A stretch of DNA of 64,000 nucleotides from Bacteroidota bacterium. GTDB taxonomy: Bacteria > Bacteroidota > Rhodothermia > Balneolales > Balneolaceae. The notes beneath the pieces were generated by a model. The model worked only from the letters and a program-made list of their open reading frames with translations. It was not told the origin of the DNA and searched no databases. This document shows positions 36,449-46,223 of the stretch, one piece after another (position 1 is the first letter of the stretch; each line of letters opens with the position of its first letter). Where the stretch lies: contig JAAAOB010000129.1 in the NCBI GenBank assembly GCA_009909035.1, forward strand, positions 40,784-104,783. The letters are read 5' to 3'. The translations under genes and the position numbers were made by a program.

Positions 36449-38401
36449 ATGCCTGAAGAATTCATCAGATTAACGTTACCTGACGGCGCTGAAAAAACAT
36501 TTCCCAAATATAGTACCGGATATGAAGTGGCGGAGAGTATTTCGAAAGGACTTGCCCGCAACGCATTAAGTATTACCCTTAACGATCAAGTAATAGATCT
36601 TGACCGGCCCCTCACTGAGGATGGGGAAATTAGAATCAATACATGGGAGAGTGACGATGGGAAGTATACATTTTGGCACTCCTCGGCACACCTTCTTGCA
36701 GAAGCCGTTCAGGAGCTCTACCCTGAAGCCAAGTTTGGAATTGGTCCGCCGATTGAAAATGGATTTTATTACGATATCGACTTTGGTGACTACTCTTTTG
36801 GGCAGGATGAGCTGGAGCGCGTAGAAAATAAAATGATCGAGCTTGCCCGGGCTAAATCCGAATTTAACCGGGAAGTGATCAGCCACCAGGAGGCTCTTTC
36901 ATTTTATAAAGAGCGTGGCAATGAGTACAAAGTGGATCTGCTTGATGATTTAACAGATTCCACAATCACATTCTATACGCAAGGCAATTTTACAGATCTC
37001 TGCCGGGGGCCGCATATTCCTCACACCGGGCTGATTAAAGCGGTTAAACTGACAAGCCTGGCGGGTGCATACTGGCGCGGCGATGTGGAAAGTAAACAGC
37101 TAACACGAATTTATGGAGTCTCCTTTCCGAAACAGAAACTGCTCAAAGAGCATCTCGATCAGCTTGAGGAGGCCAAACGCCGCGATCATAAAAAACTTGG
37201 AAAGCAGCTGAAAATCTACCTGATGGACCAGATGGTAGGGCCCGGATTGCCGCTCTGGCTGCCTAACGGCACCACTCTTCGGCGAACTCTCGAAGCATTT
37301 CTGCGCGATGAGCAGCTCGAGCGTGGGTACAAAGAGGTCATCACGCCGCATATCGCTCGCCTTGAGCTTTATAAAACATCCGGGCACTATCCGTACTACC
37401 AGGACTCCCAGTTTAATCCATTCGGTGTTGAAGGCGATGAGTATATGCTGAAGCCGATGAACTGCCCTCATCACCACAGGATATACTCCTCCGACCTGAG
37501 AAGCTATCGCGAACTGCCCATCCGCCTCGCCGAATTTGGTTCCGTTTACAGGTATGAGCAGTCGGGCGAACTGAATGGTCTCTCCAGGGTTCGTGGGTTT
37601 ACACAGGACGATGCACATATTTACTGCACGCACGACCAGCTTAAAGATGAAATCAAACATACGATTGAGCTTACCCAACACGTATTCAGTACGTTTGGAA
37701 TGCCGGTAGACATTCGGCTCTCATATCGCGACGAGAATGAGAAAAAGTACGGTGGCAATAGCGACTATTGGGACCGTGCCCAATCAGAAATTCGTGAAGC
37801 AGCTGATGAAATGGAGCTTAATTACACTGTTGCCAAGGGTGAGGCCAGTTTTTACGGCCCAAAAATTGATTTCATCATCCGGGATGCCATCGGCCGGAAG
37901 TGGCAGCTCGGAACTGTTCAGGTAGATTATGTAATGCCGGAACGTTTTGACCTGACCTACGTAGGGTCAGATAATGAAAAACACCGGCCGGTTATCATTC
38001 ACCGAGCGCCTTTTGGTTCTATGGAGAGATTTGTAAGTATTTTGATTGAACATTTTGCAGGAGATTTCCCACTTTGGCTCTCCCCACTCCAGGTAAAAGT
38101 ACTGCCGATCTCGGATGAATATACTGAGTACACAAACGACGTTGCAGGTAAGTTTAAAGATGTCGGGCTGCGGGTTGAAACGGACTACCGCAGCGAGCAA
38201 ATTGGCTCCAAAATACGAGATGCTGAAAATGCCAAAATTCCGTACATGGTAATCGTTGGTTCGGAGGAGCAGCAGAACAGTACAGTTTCAGTCCGCAGGC
38301 ACACACAAGGTGATATTGGAACGTTTTCACTTAAAGAATTTATTTATACATTAGAACAAGAAGTGGCAGAAAAGAAACTGCCGCCATCAATTAACGATTA
38401 A
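36449..38401 (+). CDS. thrS: threonyl-tRNA synthetase
   Basis: A 650-residue class II synthetase. Domains: TGS (1-65), the editing domain with HSSAH (about 75-79) and the CRGPHIP zinc-like motif (about 190), catalytic core (about 250-545) with zinc ligands in MNCPHHH and in HRAPFGSMERF, and an anticodon-binding domain (about 550-645). It charges tRNA-Thr and clears mischarged Ser-tRNA. It heads the conserved cluster thrS-infC-rpmI-rplT-pheS-pheT. No obvious Shine-Dalgarno sequence precedes the ATG (A/T-rich leader). Confidence 0.97.
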   Translation: MPEEFIRLTLPDGAEKTFPKYSTGYEVAESISKGLARNALSITLNDQVIDLDRPLTEDGEIRINTWESDDGKYTFWHSSAHLLAEAVQELYPEAKFGIGPPIENGFYYDIDFGDYSFGQDELERVENKMIELARAKSEFNREVISHQEALSFYKERGNEYKVDLLDDLTDSTITFYTQGNFTDLCRGPHIPHTGLIKAVKLTSLAGAYWRGDVESKQLTRIYGVSFPKQKLLKEHLDQLEEAKRRDHKKLGKQLKIYLMDQMVGPGLPLWLPNGTTLRRTLEAFLRDEQLERGYKEVITPHIARLELYKTSGHYPYYQDSQFNPFGVEGDEYMLKPMNCPHHHRIYSSDLRSYRELPIRLAEFGSVYRYEQSGELNGLSRVRGFTQDDAHIYCTHDQLKDEIKHTIELTQHVFSTFGMPVDIRLSYRDENEKKYGGNSDYWDRAQSEIREAADEMELNYTVAKGEASFYGPKIDFIIRDAIGRKWQLGTVQVDYVMPERFDLTYVGSDNEKHRPVIIHRAPFGSMERFVSILIEHFAGDFPLWLSPLQVKVLPISDEYTEYTNDVAGKFKDVGLRVETDYRSEQIGSKIRDAENAKIPYMVIVGSEEQQNSTVSVRRHTQGDIGTFSLKEFIYTLEQEVAEKKLPPSIND

Positions 38402-38422
38402 TTTAAAGCTGAGGTAAAACAT

Positions 38423-38965
38423 ATCGCAAGACGAAGAATACAAAGAAGAAAACGGAACGACGACCGTCCAAATATTAACGACGAGATTCGTGCTGACAAA
38501 GTTCGCCTAATCCGTCCGGATGAAGAGCACGAGATCGTACCTCTTGAACGGGCACTGCAAGTTGCTGAATCTTTTAAAAAGGATTTGGTTGAGGTTGCGC
38601 CGAATGCCAATCCCCCCGTATGTAAGGTTATCGACTTCGGTAAGTTCATGTACGAAAAGAAGAAAAAAGAGAAAGAGGCGAAGAAGAAACAGCACACAAT
38701 TCAGGTAAAAGAACTCCGGTTCCGTCCGCAAACAGACGATCACGACCTCGAGTTCAAAACCCGGCATGCACGTGAGTTCCTGGAAGATGGAGATAAAGTA
38801 AAGGCTACAGTTCAGTTTAGGGGGCGTGATATGCTCTATACCGACCAGGGAAAAGATCTGCTTAAAGACCTGGCCGAAGAGCTCAGCGACGTCAGTAAAG
38901 TAGAATCGCCACCCACGATGGAAGGCCGCCGGATGATCATGATTCTCTCGCCTGAAAAAAGTTAA
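38423..38965 (+). CDS. infC: translation initiation factor IF-3, non-canonical AUC start
   Basis: About 180 residues, the same length as E. coli IF-3. The frame contains no ATG in the conserved N-terminal region; only at TTG 38585 would a usual alternative start occur, which would delete most of the N-domain. The conserved reading ARRRIQRR then DDRPNINDEIRADKVRLI begins right after an ATC codon at 38423, preceded by GAGGT with a 7-base spacer. Hence an AUC start is proposed, comparable to the AUU start of E. coli infC through which IF-3 limits its own synthesis. The C-domain motif PPVCKVIDFGKFMYEKKKKEKEA is intact. It begins 21 bases after, and in frame with, the thrS stop. Confidence 0.88.
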   Translation: MARRRIQRRKRNDDRPNINDEIRADKVRLIRPDEEHEIVPLERALQVAESFKKDLVEVAPNANPPVCKVIDFGKFMYEKKKKEKEAKKKQHTIQVKELRFRPQTDDHDLEFKTRHAREFLEDGDKVKATVQFRGRDMLYTDQGKDLLKDLAEELSDVSKVESPPTMEGRRMIMILSPEKS

Positions 38966-39037
38966 CTTGAGCTTTATTCGATCGTTGAAACTCCCTATAT
39001 TGTAAGTCTACATAATTTTCAGGAAATAGAAGATACT

Positions 39038-39235
39038 ATGCCTAAAATGAAATCCAATAGTGGCGCAAAAAAACGATTCAAGCGTACCGGGTCCGGTAAG
39101 CTGAAGCGTAAGAAAGCATATAAACGCCATATCTTGACAAAAAAATCACCTAAACGGAAAAACGAGTTAGGGAAAAGCACATTAGTTCACGAAAACGACA
39201 AAAAGTCGATCGAAAAGCTTCTCCCTTACAGTTAG
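39038..39235 (+). CDS. rpmI: 50S ribosomal protein L35
   Basis: A 65-residue basic protein with the L35 start [20 protein letters not shown] and the conserved [13 protein letters not shown] stretch. AGGAAATAG lies upstream of the ATG as a plausible ribosome binding site. It lies between infC and rplT as in most bacteria. Confidence 0.97.
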   Translation: MPKMKSNSGAKKRFKRTGSGKLKRKKAYKRHILTKKSPKRKNELGKSTLVHENDKKSIEKLLPYS

Positions 39236-39273
39236 TTTCCACTATTTTATTAATCTTTAAAACGTTCTAAAAA

Positions 39274-39621
39274 ATGCCACGATCAAGAAATTTGGTGGCT
39301 TCCCGTCGCCGTCGCCGGAAGATTTTAAACCAGGCGAAAGGTTACTGGGGCAGACGCAAAAACGTTTATACTGTTGCTAAAAACGCGGTTGAAAAAGGTC
39401 TTTTGTACCAATACCGCGATCGAAAAAACCGGAAACGGAACTTTCGCAGGCTATGGATAACTCGAATTAACGCCGCTGCCCGCTTAAACGGAACCACCTA
39501 CTCCAAACTCATTAACGGGATGAAAACCAACGAGATGGAGATCAACCGTAAAATGTTAGCGGACGTCGCAGTGCGCGATCCTGAAACATTTACCGAAATT
39601 GTTAAGACAGCATTGAAGTAG
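39274..39621 (+). CDS. rplT: 50S ribosomal protein L20
   Basis: A 115-residue basic protein, standard length, starting [18 protein letters not shown] with the conserved [15 protein letters not shown] and [13 protein letters not shown] segments. It binds 23S rRNA early in assembly. It is followed by a strong intrinsic terminator, so pheS may be transcribed mostly from elsewhere or by read-through. Confidence 0.97.
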   Translation: MPRSRNLVASRRRRRKILNQAKGYWGRRKNVYTVAKNAVEKGLLYQYRDRKNRKRNFRRLWITRINAAARLNGTTYSKLINGMKTNEMEINRKMLADVAVRDPETFTEIVKTALK

Positions 39622-39645
39622 CGTCTTGCATTTCGATCACTATGA

Positions 39646-39684
39646 AACCGGCAGATCCAGAGTTATGGACTGCCGGTTTTTTTA
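39646..39684 (+). terminator. intrinsic terminator after rplT
   Basis: Stem AACCGGCAG(A)TCC/GGACTGCCGGTT with one bulged base and an 8-base loop, running into a seven-T tract. Confidence 0.85.
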
Positions 39685-39744
39685 TATTTACCCCATTCGT
39701 ACCTTTTCAACCTGTAATCCACTTCCCCGAACAGAACACCCATT

Positions 39745-40752
39745 ATGATTGAATCAATTGAATCTCTGAAACAGGAGATAACAGCCTTCACAATCCAGAC
39801 AGAGGAGGACCTTGAAGAGTTCAGGCTTCAGTTCCTCTCCAGAAATGGAAAAGTCCAGGATATGTTTAAAATGATGGGATCCGTCCCCAACGACCAGAAA
39901 GCGAAGGTTGGGAAGGCGATGAATGAAGTTAAAACTATTGCCCAGAACCGGTTCGATGAAGCAAAGGAAAACCTATCTGAAAAGAAATCGGTCTCGTTTG
40001 GGGCCGCTGATGATATCTCTCTGCCTGTTCTTCCAAGCTATACGGGATCACTCCACCCGCTGACAAGTGCACTCAAAGAGATGAAGCAGATTTTTCTGCG
40101 ACTTGGCTTTAACATTGCCGACGGACCTGAGCTTGAAGATGACTTTCATAATTTTACCGCACTTAATTTCCCGCCTGATCATCCCGCCCGCGATATGCAG
40201 GACACGTTCTTTGTTCGGCGATCCGAGGAGCGGCCTCAGGATAACCTGGTGATGCGCACGCACACATCGCCCGTGCAAATTCGGCTGATGAAAGTAAAAG
40301 AGCCGCCTATCCGCTCCATCATGCCCGGCAGAGTCTACAGAAATGAAGCTGTCACCGCCAAGTCCTACTTTCAATTCAACCAGGTCGAGGGGCTTTACGT
40401 GGACGAGCGCGTCACACTCGGCGAACTTATTGAAACCCTGGTGATGTTTGCAAAATTAATGTACGGCAGCGACGTAAAATATCGTGTCCGCCCATCCTTT
40501 TTCCCATTTACGGAACCCAGCATGGAGATGGATATCTGGTGGGATAACGAAAATGGAGGTCAGTGGCTTGAAATTCTCGGTGCGGGCATGGTCGATCCAA
40601 ATGTATTTGATGCCGTTGACGTAGATTCAGAAAAATACACCGGCTTTGCTTTCGGGATGGGCGTAGACCGCATTGCCCTTCTTCGCTATGGTATCGACGA
40701 TATCCGGACACTCTACGAAAACGATATCCGGGTTCTGCGGCAGTTCACATAA
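39745..40752 (+). CDS. pheS: phenylalanyl-tRNA synthetase alpha subunit
   Basis: A 335-residue class II catalytic subunit. It has an N-terminal coiled coil (about 1-85) for tRNA contact, then the catalytic core with motif 2 in MRTHTSPVQIRLM and RVYRNEAVTAKSYFQFNQVEGLYVD, and motif 3 in GFAFGMGVDRIALLRYGI. Forms an alpha2-beta2 enzyme with PheT, encoded 34 bases downstream. Confidence 0.97.
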   Translation: MIESIESLKQEITAFTIQTEEDLEEFRLQFLSRNGKVQDMFKMMGSVPNDQKAKVGKAMNEVKTIAQNRFDEAKENLSEKKSVSFGAADDISLPVLPSYTGSLHPLTSALKEMKQIFLRLGFNIADGPELEDDFHNFTALNFPPDHPARDMQDTFFVRRSEERPQDNLVMRTHTSPVQIRLMKVKEPPIRSIMPGRVYRNEAVTAKSYFQFNQVEGLYVDERVTLGELIETLVMFAKLMYGSDVKYRVRPSFFPFTEPSMEMDIWWDNENGGQWLEILGAGMVDPNVFDAVDVDSEKYTGFAFGMGVDRIALLRYGIDDIRTLYENDIRVLRQFT

Positions 40753-40786
40753 ATTATAGCTATCCAAACGATTTATACCTCAGACT

Positions 40787-43198
40787 ATGAAAATTTCAGT
40801 TAATTGGCTCAGAGAGTATGTTGAAACCGAACTCAGCGCCACCGATATTGCTGAGAAACTCACACTCCTTGGCCTCGAAGTGGAAACCATCGAATCGATA
40901 GGCCAGGAATTCAATCAGATGGTAGTGGGCCGCGTTAACGACGTACGTGATCATCCAAATGCCGATAAACTACGGATCTGCGATGTAAACATCGGTGATA
41001 CAGTATCACAAATCGTTTGTGGTGCGCCCAACGTAGCGGCGGGTCAGAACGTAGCAGTGGCTACCGTGGGTGCAACCATGCCGGAGCCCCTTCCAAACGG
41101 TGAATATCTGACGATTAAAAAGGTGAAACTTCGCGGGGAGTCATCTGAAGGTATGATCTGCTCGGAAGCTGAGCTGGGCCTTGGAAACGACCACTCGGGA
41201 ATCATGGTGCTGAATGATACCTTCACACCGGGTCAGCCGCTGAAAGAAGCCCTTGGAATAGAGCAGGACACTGTACTCGAAATTGCCCTTACCCCCAATC
41301 GCCCCGATGCCGCCTCGCACATAGGAGTAGCCCGCGACCTCGCTGCAGTTCTGAACCAGACACTTCACTCCCCGTATCAGGACATTGTACCGGCAGAACA
41401 GGATTTATCTGATGACATCACAATCAAAATTGAAAATAGTGACAAATGTCATCGCTATGCTGCATTTATGGTCAAAAACGTGACCATCGGCAAATCTCCC
41501 GCCTGGCTGAAACAGCGGCTGCAGGCCGTCGGTCTTCGACCTATTAACAATGTTGTTGATGTGACCAACTTTATCCTGCATGAGGTTGGGCAACCGCTCC
41601 ACGCGTTCGATTACGACAAGCTTTCGGATCACAAAATTGTGGTCAAAGATTTTGATGAACCTGTATCCTTCACCACGCTTGATGATGTAGAACGGACAGT
41701 GCCGGCGGGCACTCTTTTTATTTGCGATGGCAAACAGCCGGTGGCTATTGCCGGTGTGATGGGGGGAGAAGAGTCAGAAGTCGGGCCCGACACGAAAACC
41801 ATTTTGATTGAGAGTGCCTATTTTAATCCCTCCCACATCCGACGTGCGTCGAAAGCACTGGCGCTTCAGACCGACAGCTCGTACCGGTTTGAGCGGGGTA
41901 TCGACCCCACCGGTCAGGTTCGGGCAGCAAAAAGGGCAGCAGACCTGATCGCCGAACTCTCCGGCGGAACCCTTGTTCCAGGATATTCCGATGTTCACCC
42001 GGTATCTGCAGAGCCCCGCCATGTCGAGGTACGGAACTCCCGGATCAACCGGTTGCTGGGTACAGACCTCTCTATTGAAGAATCAGAAACTATTTTGGAG
42101 AGCCTTGAATTTGAACCCTCCCGGAAAGATAAAAACAGATTGACGTGCAAAGTGCCCTATTTCAGGCCTGATGTAACACGCGAGGTAGACCTGATCGAGG
42201 AGGTCGGGCGCGTGTACGATTACAACAATATTCCGCGGCCCACAACATCGCCGTTTGTCGCACCTGAACCGCTTACCGACTGGGAAATCCTGGTAGAGCG
42301 TCTGCGCGAATATGCTGTATCACAAGCATATAAAGAGATCTCTACAAATTCACTTCTCTCCAAAAAAGAGGCTCAGTTGCTTTCCGATGAAACGAACCAT
42401 ATAGACACATTAAACCCCGTGTCGCAGGAGAATACCACGCTCCGCACGCACCTTGCCGGGGGGTTTTTGAAAGCTGTGAAATATAATTTGAGCAGAAACG
42501 AGGAGCAGCTCCGCTTTTTTGAAATTGGCCACGTCTTTCAGGCCTCTGACGGCGGAACATGGATCAACGGTGTGAGGGAACATACGAATCTCCTGTTGGG
42601 ACTTTGCGGGCTTAAATCCAGGGATACATGGAAAGGAGACGCTGAATCGTTCTCCTTTTTTGACCTAAAAGCCGATGTTGAAGCGATATTTGAGCGGCTT
42701 GGAATTTCCGATAAAACGGAACAACAGACACAGAACAACTACAACCTGACATACACGATCGGCAACACCGTTATTGCCTCTTTGTCGATTATTGACGAAG
42801 AAACCCGCCACGGGTTTGATATCGAAAAAGATGCCTTTGTTGCAGAAATAGATGTTACCGAACTTTCTAAACTTGAAGAGATCCACAGAGATACCGGCTA
42901 TCAAAACGTATCGAGATATCCTGCATTCGACTTTGACGCTGCATTCGTTGTGGATCAGGACGTGCGAGCTGCTGATCTGGAGAAGACAATTCGCGCGGAA
43001 GCCGGATCTGCTCTGCAATCGGTTCACGTCTTTGATGTTTACGAAGGAGAAAATATCGGCAACAGTAAAAAAAGTATTGCTTTTAGGCTCTCTTTTTTAG
43101 ATTCTAATAAGACACTGTCGATCAAAGATGTGGAACCGATAGTTAAAAAAGTTGTACATCAGCTTGAACGAACCTATGATGCAAAATTGAGATCTTAG
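40787..43198 (+). CDS. pheT: phenylalanyl-tRNA synthetase beta subunit
   Basis: An 803-residue subunit with the bacterial domain order: B1 start MKISVNWLREYVE, EMAP-like tRNA-binding domain (about 40-150, containing HPNADKLRICDVN and VCGAPNVAAGQ), B3/B4 editing domain (about 210-390), B5 (about 400-475), the inactive catalytic-like module and a C-terminal FDX-ACB anticodon domain (about 710-803, SRYPAFDFDAAFVVD). Complete and of normal length. Confidence 0.97.
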   Translation: MKISVNWLREYVETELSATDIAEKLTLLGLEVETIESIGQEFNQMVVGRVNDVRDHPNADKLRICDVNIGDTVSQIVCGAPNVAAGQNVAVATVGATMPEPLPNGEYLTIKKVKLRGESSEGMICSEAELGLGNDHSGIMVLNDTFTPGQPLKEALGIEQDTVLEIALTPNRPDAASHIGVARDLAAVLNQTLHSPYQDIVPAEQDLSDDITIKIENSDKCHRYAAFMVKNVTIGKSPAWLKQRLQAVGLRPINNVVDVTNFILHEVGQPLHAFDYDKLSDHKIVVKDFDEPVSFTTLDDVERTVPAGTLFICDGKQPVAIAGVMGGEESEVGPDTKTILIESAYFNPSHIRRASKALALQTDSSYRFERGIDPTGQVRAAKRAADLIAELSGGTLVPGYSDVHPVSAEPRHVEVRNSRINRLLGTDLSIEESETILESLEFEPSRKDKNRLTCKVPYFRPDVTREVDLIEEVGRVYDYNNIPRPTTSPFVAPEPLTDWEILVERLREYAVSQAYKEISTNSLLSKKEAQLLSDETNHIDTLNPVSQENTTLRTHLAGGFLKAVKYNLSRNEEQLRFFEIGHVFQASDGGTWINGVREHTNLLLGLCGLKSRDTWKGDAESFSFFDLKADVEAIFERLGISDKTEQQTQNNYNLTYTIGNTVIASLSIIDEETRHGFDIEKDAFVAEIDVTELSKLEEIHRDTGYQNVSRYPAFDFDAAFVVDQDVRAADLEKTIRAEAGSALQSVHVFDVYEGENIGNSKKSIAFRLSFLDSNKTLSIKDVEPIVKKVVHQLERTYDAKLRS

Positions 43199-43207
43199 CC
43201 TGTTTCC

Positions 43208-43453
43208 ATGGCCGAACTTGACTCACAGAAAGAAATTTTTTCAAAATACCTGGAACAGGTACGGCAACAGGTGGAGCTGTTAAAAAAGCAGAATAAAGAT
43301 CTAAAGCGTGAAAATTTACGGCTCAAAGACAAACTCGAGGGAGTGCAGCGCAAACAGGGAGACATCTTTTCGGAGATTAGTGAGTCGGAACGAATTGCTA
43401 TGCGGCACCAGGTAAAAAACCTTATCAGTAAAATTAATAAACACATAGAATAA
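43208..43453 (+). CDS. small coiled-coil protein preceding zapA
   Basis: An 81-residue, highly charged protein, nearly all predicted coiled coil (heptads from VRQQVELLKKQNKDLKRENLRLKDKLEG onwards). It starts 9 bases after pheT and ends 8 bases before zapA, so it is almost certainly co-expressed with ZapA. Size and coiled-coil character resemble ZapB-like division accessory proteins, but no sequence motif proves homology; a ZapA partner is an inference from context. Confidence 0.7.
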   Translation: MAELDSQKEIFSKYLEQVRQQVELLKKQNKDLKRENLRLKDKLEGVQRKQGDIFSEISESERIAMRHQVKNLISKINKHIE

Positions 43454-43461
43454 CCTACGCG

Positions 43462-43752
43462 ATGCAGTCGATTAAAGTCTCCGTTCTTGGAAAGCAGATT
43501 CCCCTGAAGGTGGCGGATGGTGAAGTAGAGAGCATGAGAAAGATCGCCGCTTTTGTTGATGAAAAGTTTAAACGATATCGAAAAGAGCTCACCAATCAAC
43601 CCGATTCAACGGCCATGATTCTTGCATCATTAAGCATAGCCGGGGAACTGTTTGAACTGAGGCAGGAGCTTGAAGACGCTGAACAAAATGAAGAGGATTT
43701 AATGCGGGAAATGAACAATGAAATGGAAAAACTACTCTCTGATATTTCCTGA
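43462..43752 (+). CDS. zapA: cell division protein ZapA
   Basis: A 96-residue protein with the ZapA layout: an N-terminal beta-rich half (SIKVSVLGKQIPLKVADGEVESMRKIAAFVDEKF) and a C-terminal coiled coil. ZapA cross-links FtsZ filaments at the division ring. The length is typical. Confidence 0.85.
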   Translation: MQSIKVSVLGKQIPLKVADGEVESMRKIAAFVDEKFKRYRKELTNQPDSTAMILASLSIAGELFELRQELEDAEQNEEDLMREMNNEMEKLLSDIS

Positions 43753-43800
43753 TTCTTCTTCCCGGGAATGCCGACAGGTCCGTTTTAGTTAAATTATATC

Positions 43801-44418
43801 ATGTATAAAGGCGAACGTTTTAATAGCTATACCCACCTTGCAGGAGCCATTCTCTCTGTTGTAGGATTTTTTGTATTAATCTATTTAGCTGTAACAAAAG
43901 GAGATCCGTGGAAGATCACCAGTTTTGCCATCTACGGGGCATCACTTGTGCTGCTCTACACATTTTCTACCCTCTACCATAGTGTCCAGGGCAAACTCAA
44001 AAAGGTTTTCCAGAAGCTGGATCATCTTTCGATCTATCTGTTGATCGCCGGCACTTACACCCCGTTCACCCTTGTAACGCTCCGGGGGGATCTTGGATGG
44101 ACTATGTTTGCCGTAATATGGGGACTGGCTACTCTTGGAATCATCATCGATTTAATTCCAAGCAAGGGGCACCGGATTTTACCATTAATCATTTACTTGC
44201 TGATGGGCTGGCTTGTCATCATCATTATAGATCCGCTCATGGCCAACTTATCCACTACCGGCTTTTACTGGCTTATCGCCGGGGGGATGTTCTACACATT
44301 CGGCGTTATATTTTACGCGCTCGACTATCGATATCGCCTGTCGCACGGCATCTGGCATCTTTTTGTCCTGGCCGGCAGTTTAAGCCATTTTATATCAATT
44401 GCAGGGTATGTAGCTTGA
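43801..44418 (+). CDS. hemolysin III / TrhA family membrane protein
   Basis: A 205-residue protein with seven hydrophobic helices. Family motifs with conserved metal-type residues: THLAGAI near the N-terminus, STLYHS (about 58-63), DHLSIYLLIAGTYTPF (about 75-90) and HGIWHLFVLAGSLSHF at the C-terminus. Members relate to PAQR receptors and, in some bacteria, to membrane-fluidity control; hemolytic activity is not implied. It sits alone between zapA and ymdB. Confidence 0.9.
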   Translation: MYKGERFNSYTHLAGAILSVVGFFVLIYLAVTKGDPWKITSFAIYGASLVLLYTFSTLYHSVQGKLKKVFQKLDHLSIYLLIAGTYTPFTLVTLRGDLGWTMFAVIWGLATLGIIIDLIPSKGHRILPLIIYLLMGWLVIIIIDPLMANLSTTGFYWLIAGGMFYTFGVIFYALDYRYRLSHGIWHLFVLAGSLSHFISIAGYVA

Positions 44419-44523
44419 TCAGCTGAATCAGATCAGCACCGTGAACATTGTAAGTTCAACCCACTCTTCTTCCTCACATTTTGTACCTTACTTTTCTCTT
44501 TTTGTCATCCTTAAATTTATTTT

Positions 44524-45339
44524 ATGTCAGCAAACACGGCAAAGGTTTTCTTTATAGCGGATATCGTTGGTGAGCCCGGCCTCTCATTTCTGGAAACGAT
44601 GCTCCCTCCCCTTCTTGAAAAACACTCCCCTGATTTCGTAATTGCCAACGGGGAAAATACACACGAAGGGCGTGGTATCAATCGCGATATTGTGAAGAGA
44701 CTGTACGACCTGGGCGTAGATGTCATAACGGGAGGAAATCACTCATTCGACAAATGGAAAATCTTCTCTTATATGAAATCGGATCCCAACCTGCTGCGCC
44801 CCCTGAACTATCCAAAAGGGAATGCAGGGTTCGGGTTTGGTATCTACGATCTGCCGGGAATAAATGCCAGGATTGGCGTTATGAATCTGCAGGGCAGAAC
44901 ATTTATGCCGTCAATTGATGATCCGTTTGCCGCTTCAGAGTGGGCCCTTAAAAAAATAAAAGAGGAGGCCGATATCGTATTCGTTGACTTTCATGCGGAA
45001 GCTACCGCAGAGAAGCTCGCAATGGCCTGGCACCTCGATGGGCAGGTATCTGTCATCGTGGGCACGCATACGCATGTCCCCACCAATGATGCCCGTATCT
45101 TTCCCCAGGGAACCGGCTACATCACCGATGCGGGCATGACCGGCCCGTTCAATTCGGTTATTGGCATGAAAAAGAAAACATCGATCAACAGGTTTGTCCT
45201 GGGAACCCCACAAAAATTTCTTGTAGCTGAAAAAGAGAACCGGATGTGCGCCGTACTTTCTACCATCAATGTGGAAACGTCGCGTTGTGTGGAGATCCAT
45301 CCGGTTATTTATCCTGAATTCCAAAATAAGATCTCATGA
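44524..45339 (+). CDS. ymdB: YmdB-family metallophosphoesterase
   Basis: A 271-residue phosphodiesterase of the TIGR00282/YmdB type. Metal-binding motifs: FIADIVGEPG (about 9-18), NGENTHEGRGI (about 40-50), GGNHSFDK (about 68-75), VDFHAEAT (about 155) and GTHTHVPTND (about 180). YmdB cleaves 2',3'-cyclic nucleotides and influences RNA turnover in Bacillus, where it is linked to RNase Y; no rny gene is next to it here. The stop overlaps the ABC transporter start by four bases (ATGA). Confidence 0.9.
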   Translation: MSANTAKVFFIADIVGEPGLSFLETMLPPLLEKHSPDFVIANGENTHEGRGINRDIVKRLYDLGVDVITGGNHSFDKWKIFSYMKSDPNLLRPLNYPKGNAGFGFGIYDLPGINARIGVMNLQGRTFMPSIDDPFAASEWALKKIKEEADIVFVDFHAEATAEKLAMAWHLDGQVSVIVGTHTHVPTNDARIFPQGTGYITDAGMTGPFNSVIGMKKKTSINRFVLGTPQKFLVAEKENRMCAVLSTINVETSRCVEIHPVIYPEFQNKIS

Positions 45340-46031
45340 ATTCTCCCGAAGAAGTCGTTCTTCGCGCCGAACATATTGCAAAGTCTTTCGACAATGAAGC
45401 CGGCGACGGACAACTTGAAATTTTAAAAGATGTGAACCTCTCGGTAAACCTATCGGAAATCATTGCAATTGTGGGTTCCAGCGGATGTGGTAAAAGCACA
45501 CTCCTTCATATTCTTGGAGGGATTGACAGGCCGAACAGCGGCGATGTATTTTGGGAGGAGCAATCGGTCTATTCGCTGAAGCCCGATAAACTGGCGTCAT
45601 TCCGTAATGCAAGCGTTGGTTTTGTTTTTCAGTTTCATCACCTTCTCCCGGAGTTTACAGCCATTGAAAACGTGATGATGCCCGCTTTTATACGCGGAAC
45701 GGATAAAGAGACCTCCCGAAAAAAAGCTACTGCCCTACTCAAACGATTTGATCTTGATCAACGGCTGAACCACAGGCCGTCCCAGTTGTCAGGCGGCGAG
45801 CAGCAGCGCGTTTCCATGGCTCGTGCCCTGATGAACGACCCATCCGTGATTCTGGCGGATGAACCCACAGGAAATCTCGATGAACGGAATACCGAACTGA
45901 TTCTATCCATGCTTTTTGAACTGCGGGAAGATCGAAATCTTTCGATTGTTCTTATTACCCATGAACGCGAGATTGCACAGCGCTGCGACAACATCTACAC
46001 CCTTCACAATGGGGTTTTATCAAACAGCTGA
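45336..46031 (+). CDS. ABC transporter ATP-binding protein, LolD/MacB type
   Basis: A 231-residue ATPase: Walker [10 protein letters not shown] (about 48-56), Q-loop [18 protein letters not shown] signature [15 protein letters not shown] (about 150), Walker [13 protein letters not shown] and the switch His in ITHER. The closest type is LolD, which powers release of lipoproteins from the inner membrane, though MacB- or FtsE-like roles are possible. The membrane subunits (LolC/E) are not adjacent. It overlaps ymdB by four bases. Confidence 0.85.
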   Translation: MNSPEEVVLRAEHIAKSFDNEAGDGQLEILKDVNLSVNLSEIIAIVGSSGCGKSTLLHILGGIDRPNSGDVFWEEQSVYSLKPDKLASFRNASVGFVFQFHHLLPEFTAIENVMMPAFIRGTDKETSRKKATALLKRFDLDQRLNHRPSQLSGGEQQRVSMARALMNDPSVILADEPTGNLDERNTELILSMLFELREDRNLSIVLITHEREIAQRCDNIYTLHNGVLSNS

Positions 46032-46223
46032 ATAGTGTTGCGTAAATGTTAAATGCCACCGGAGGAGTAAACTGCGAATATCTTTTAAATTCACAATAAC
46101 CTCCGCGGGCCTTTTTTGCTGTAAACGTATTATTACTGCAGACTCCACTTTTCCACTTGGTTAAATCCATAAACAGTGATAACTTTCACGGCTTAAATAA
46201 AAATTAACTCTGAAACGGTTTTT

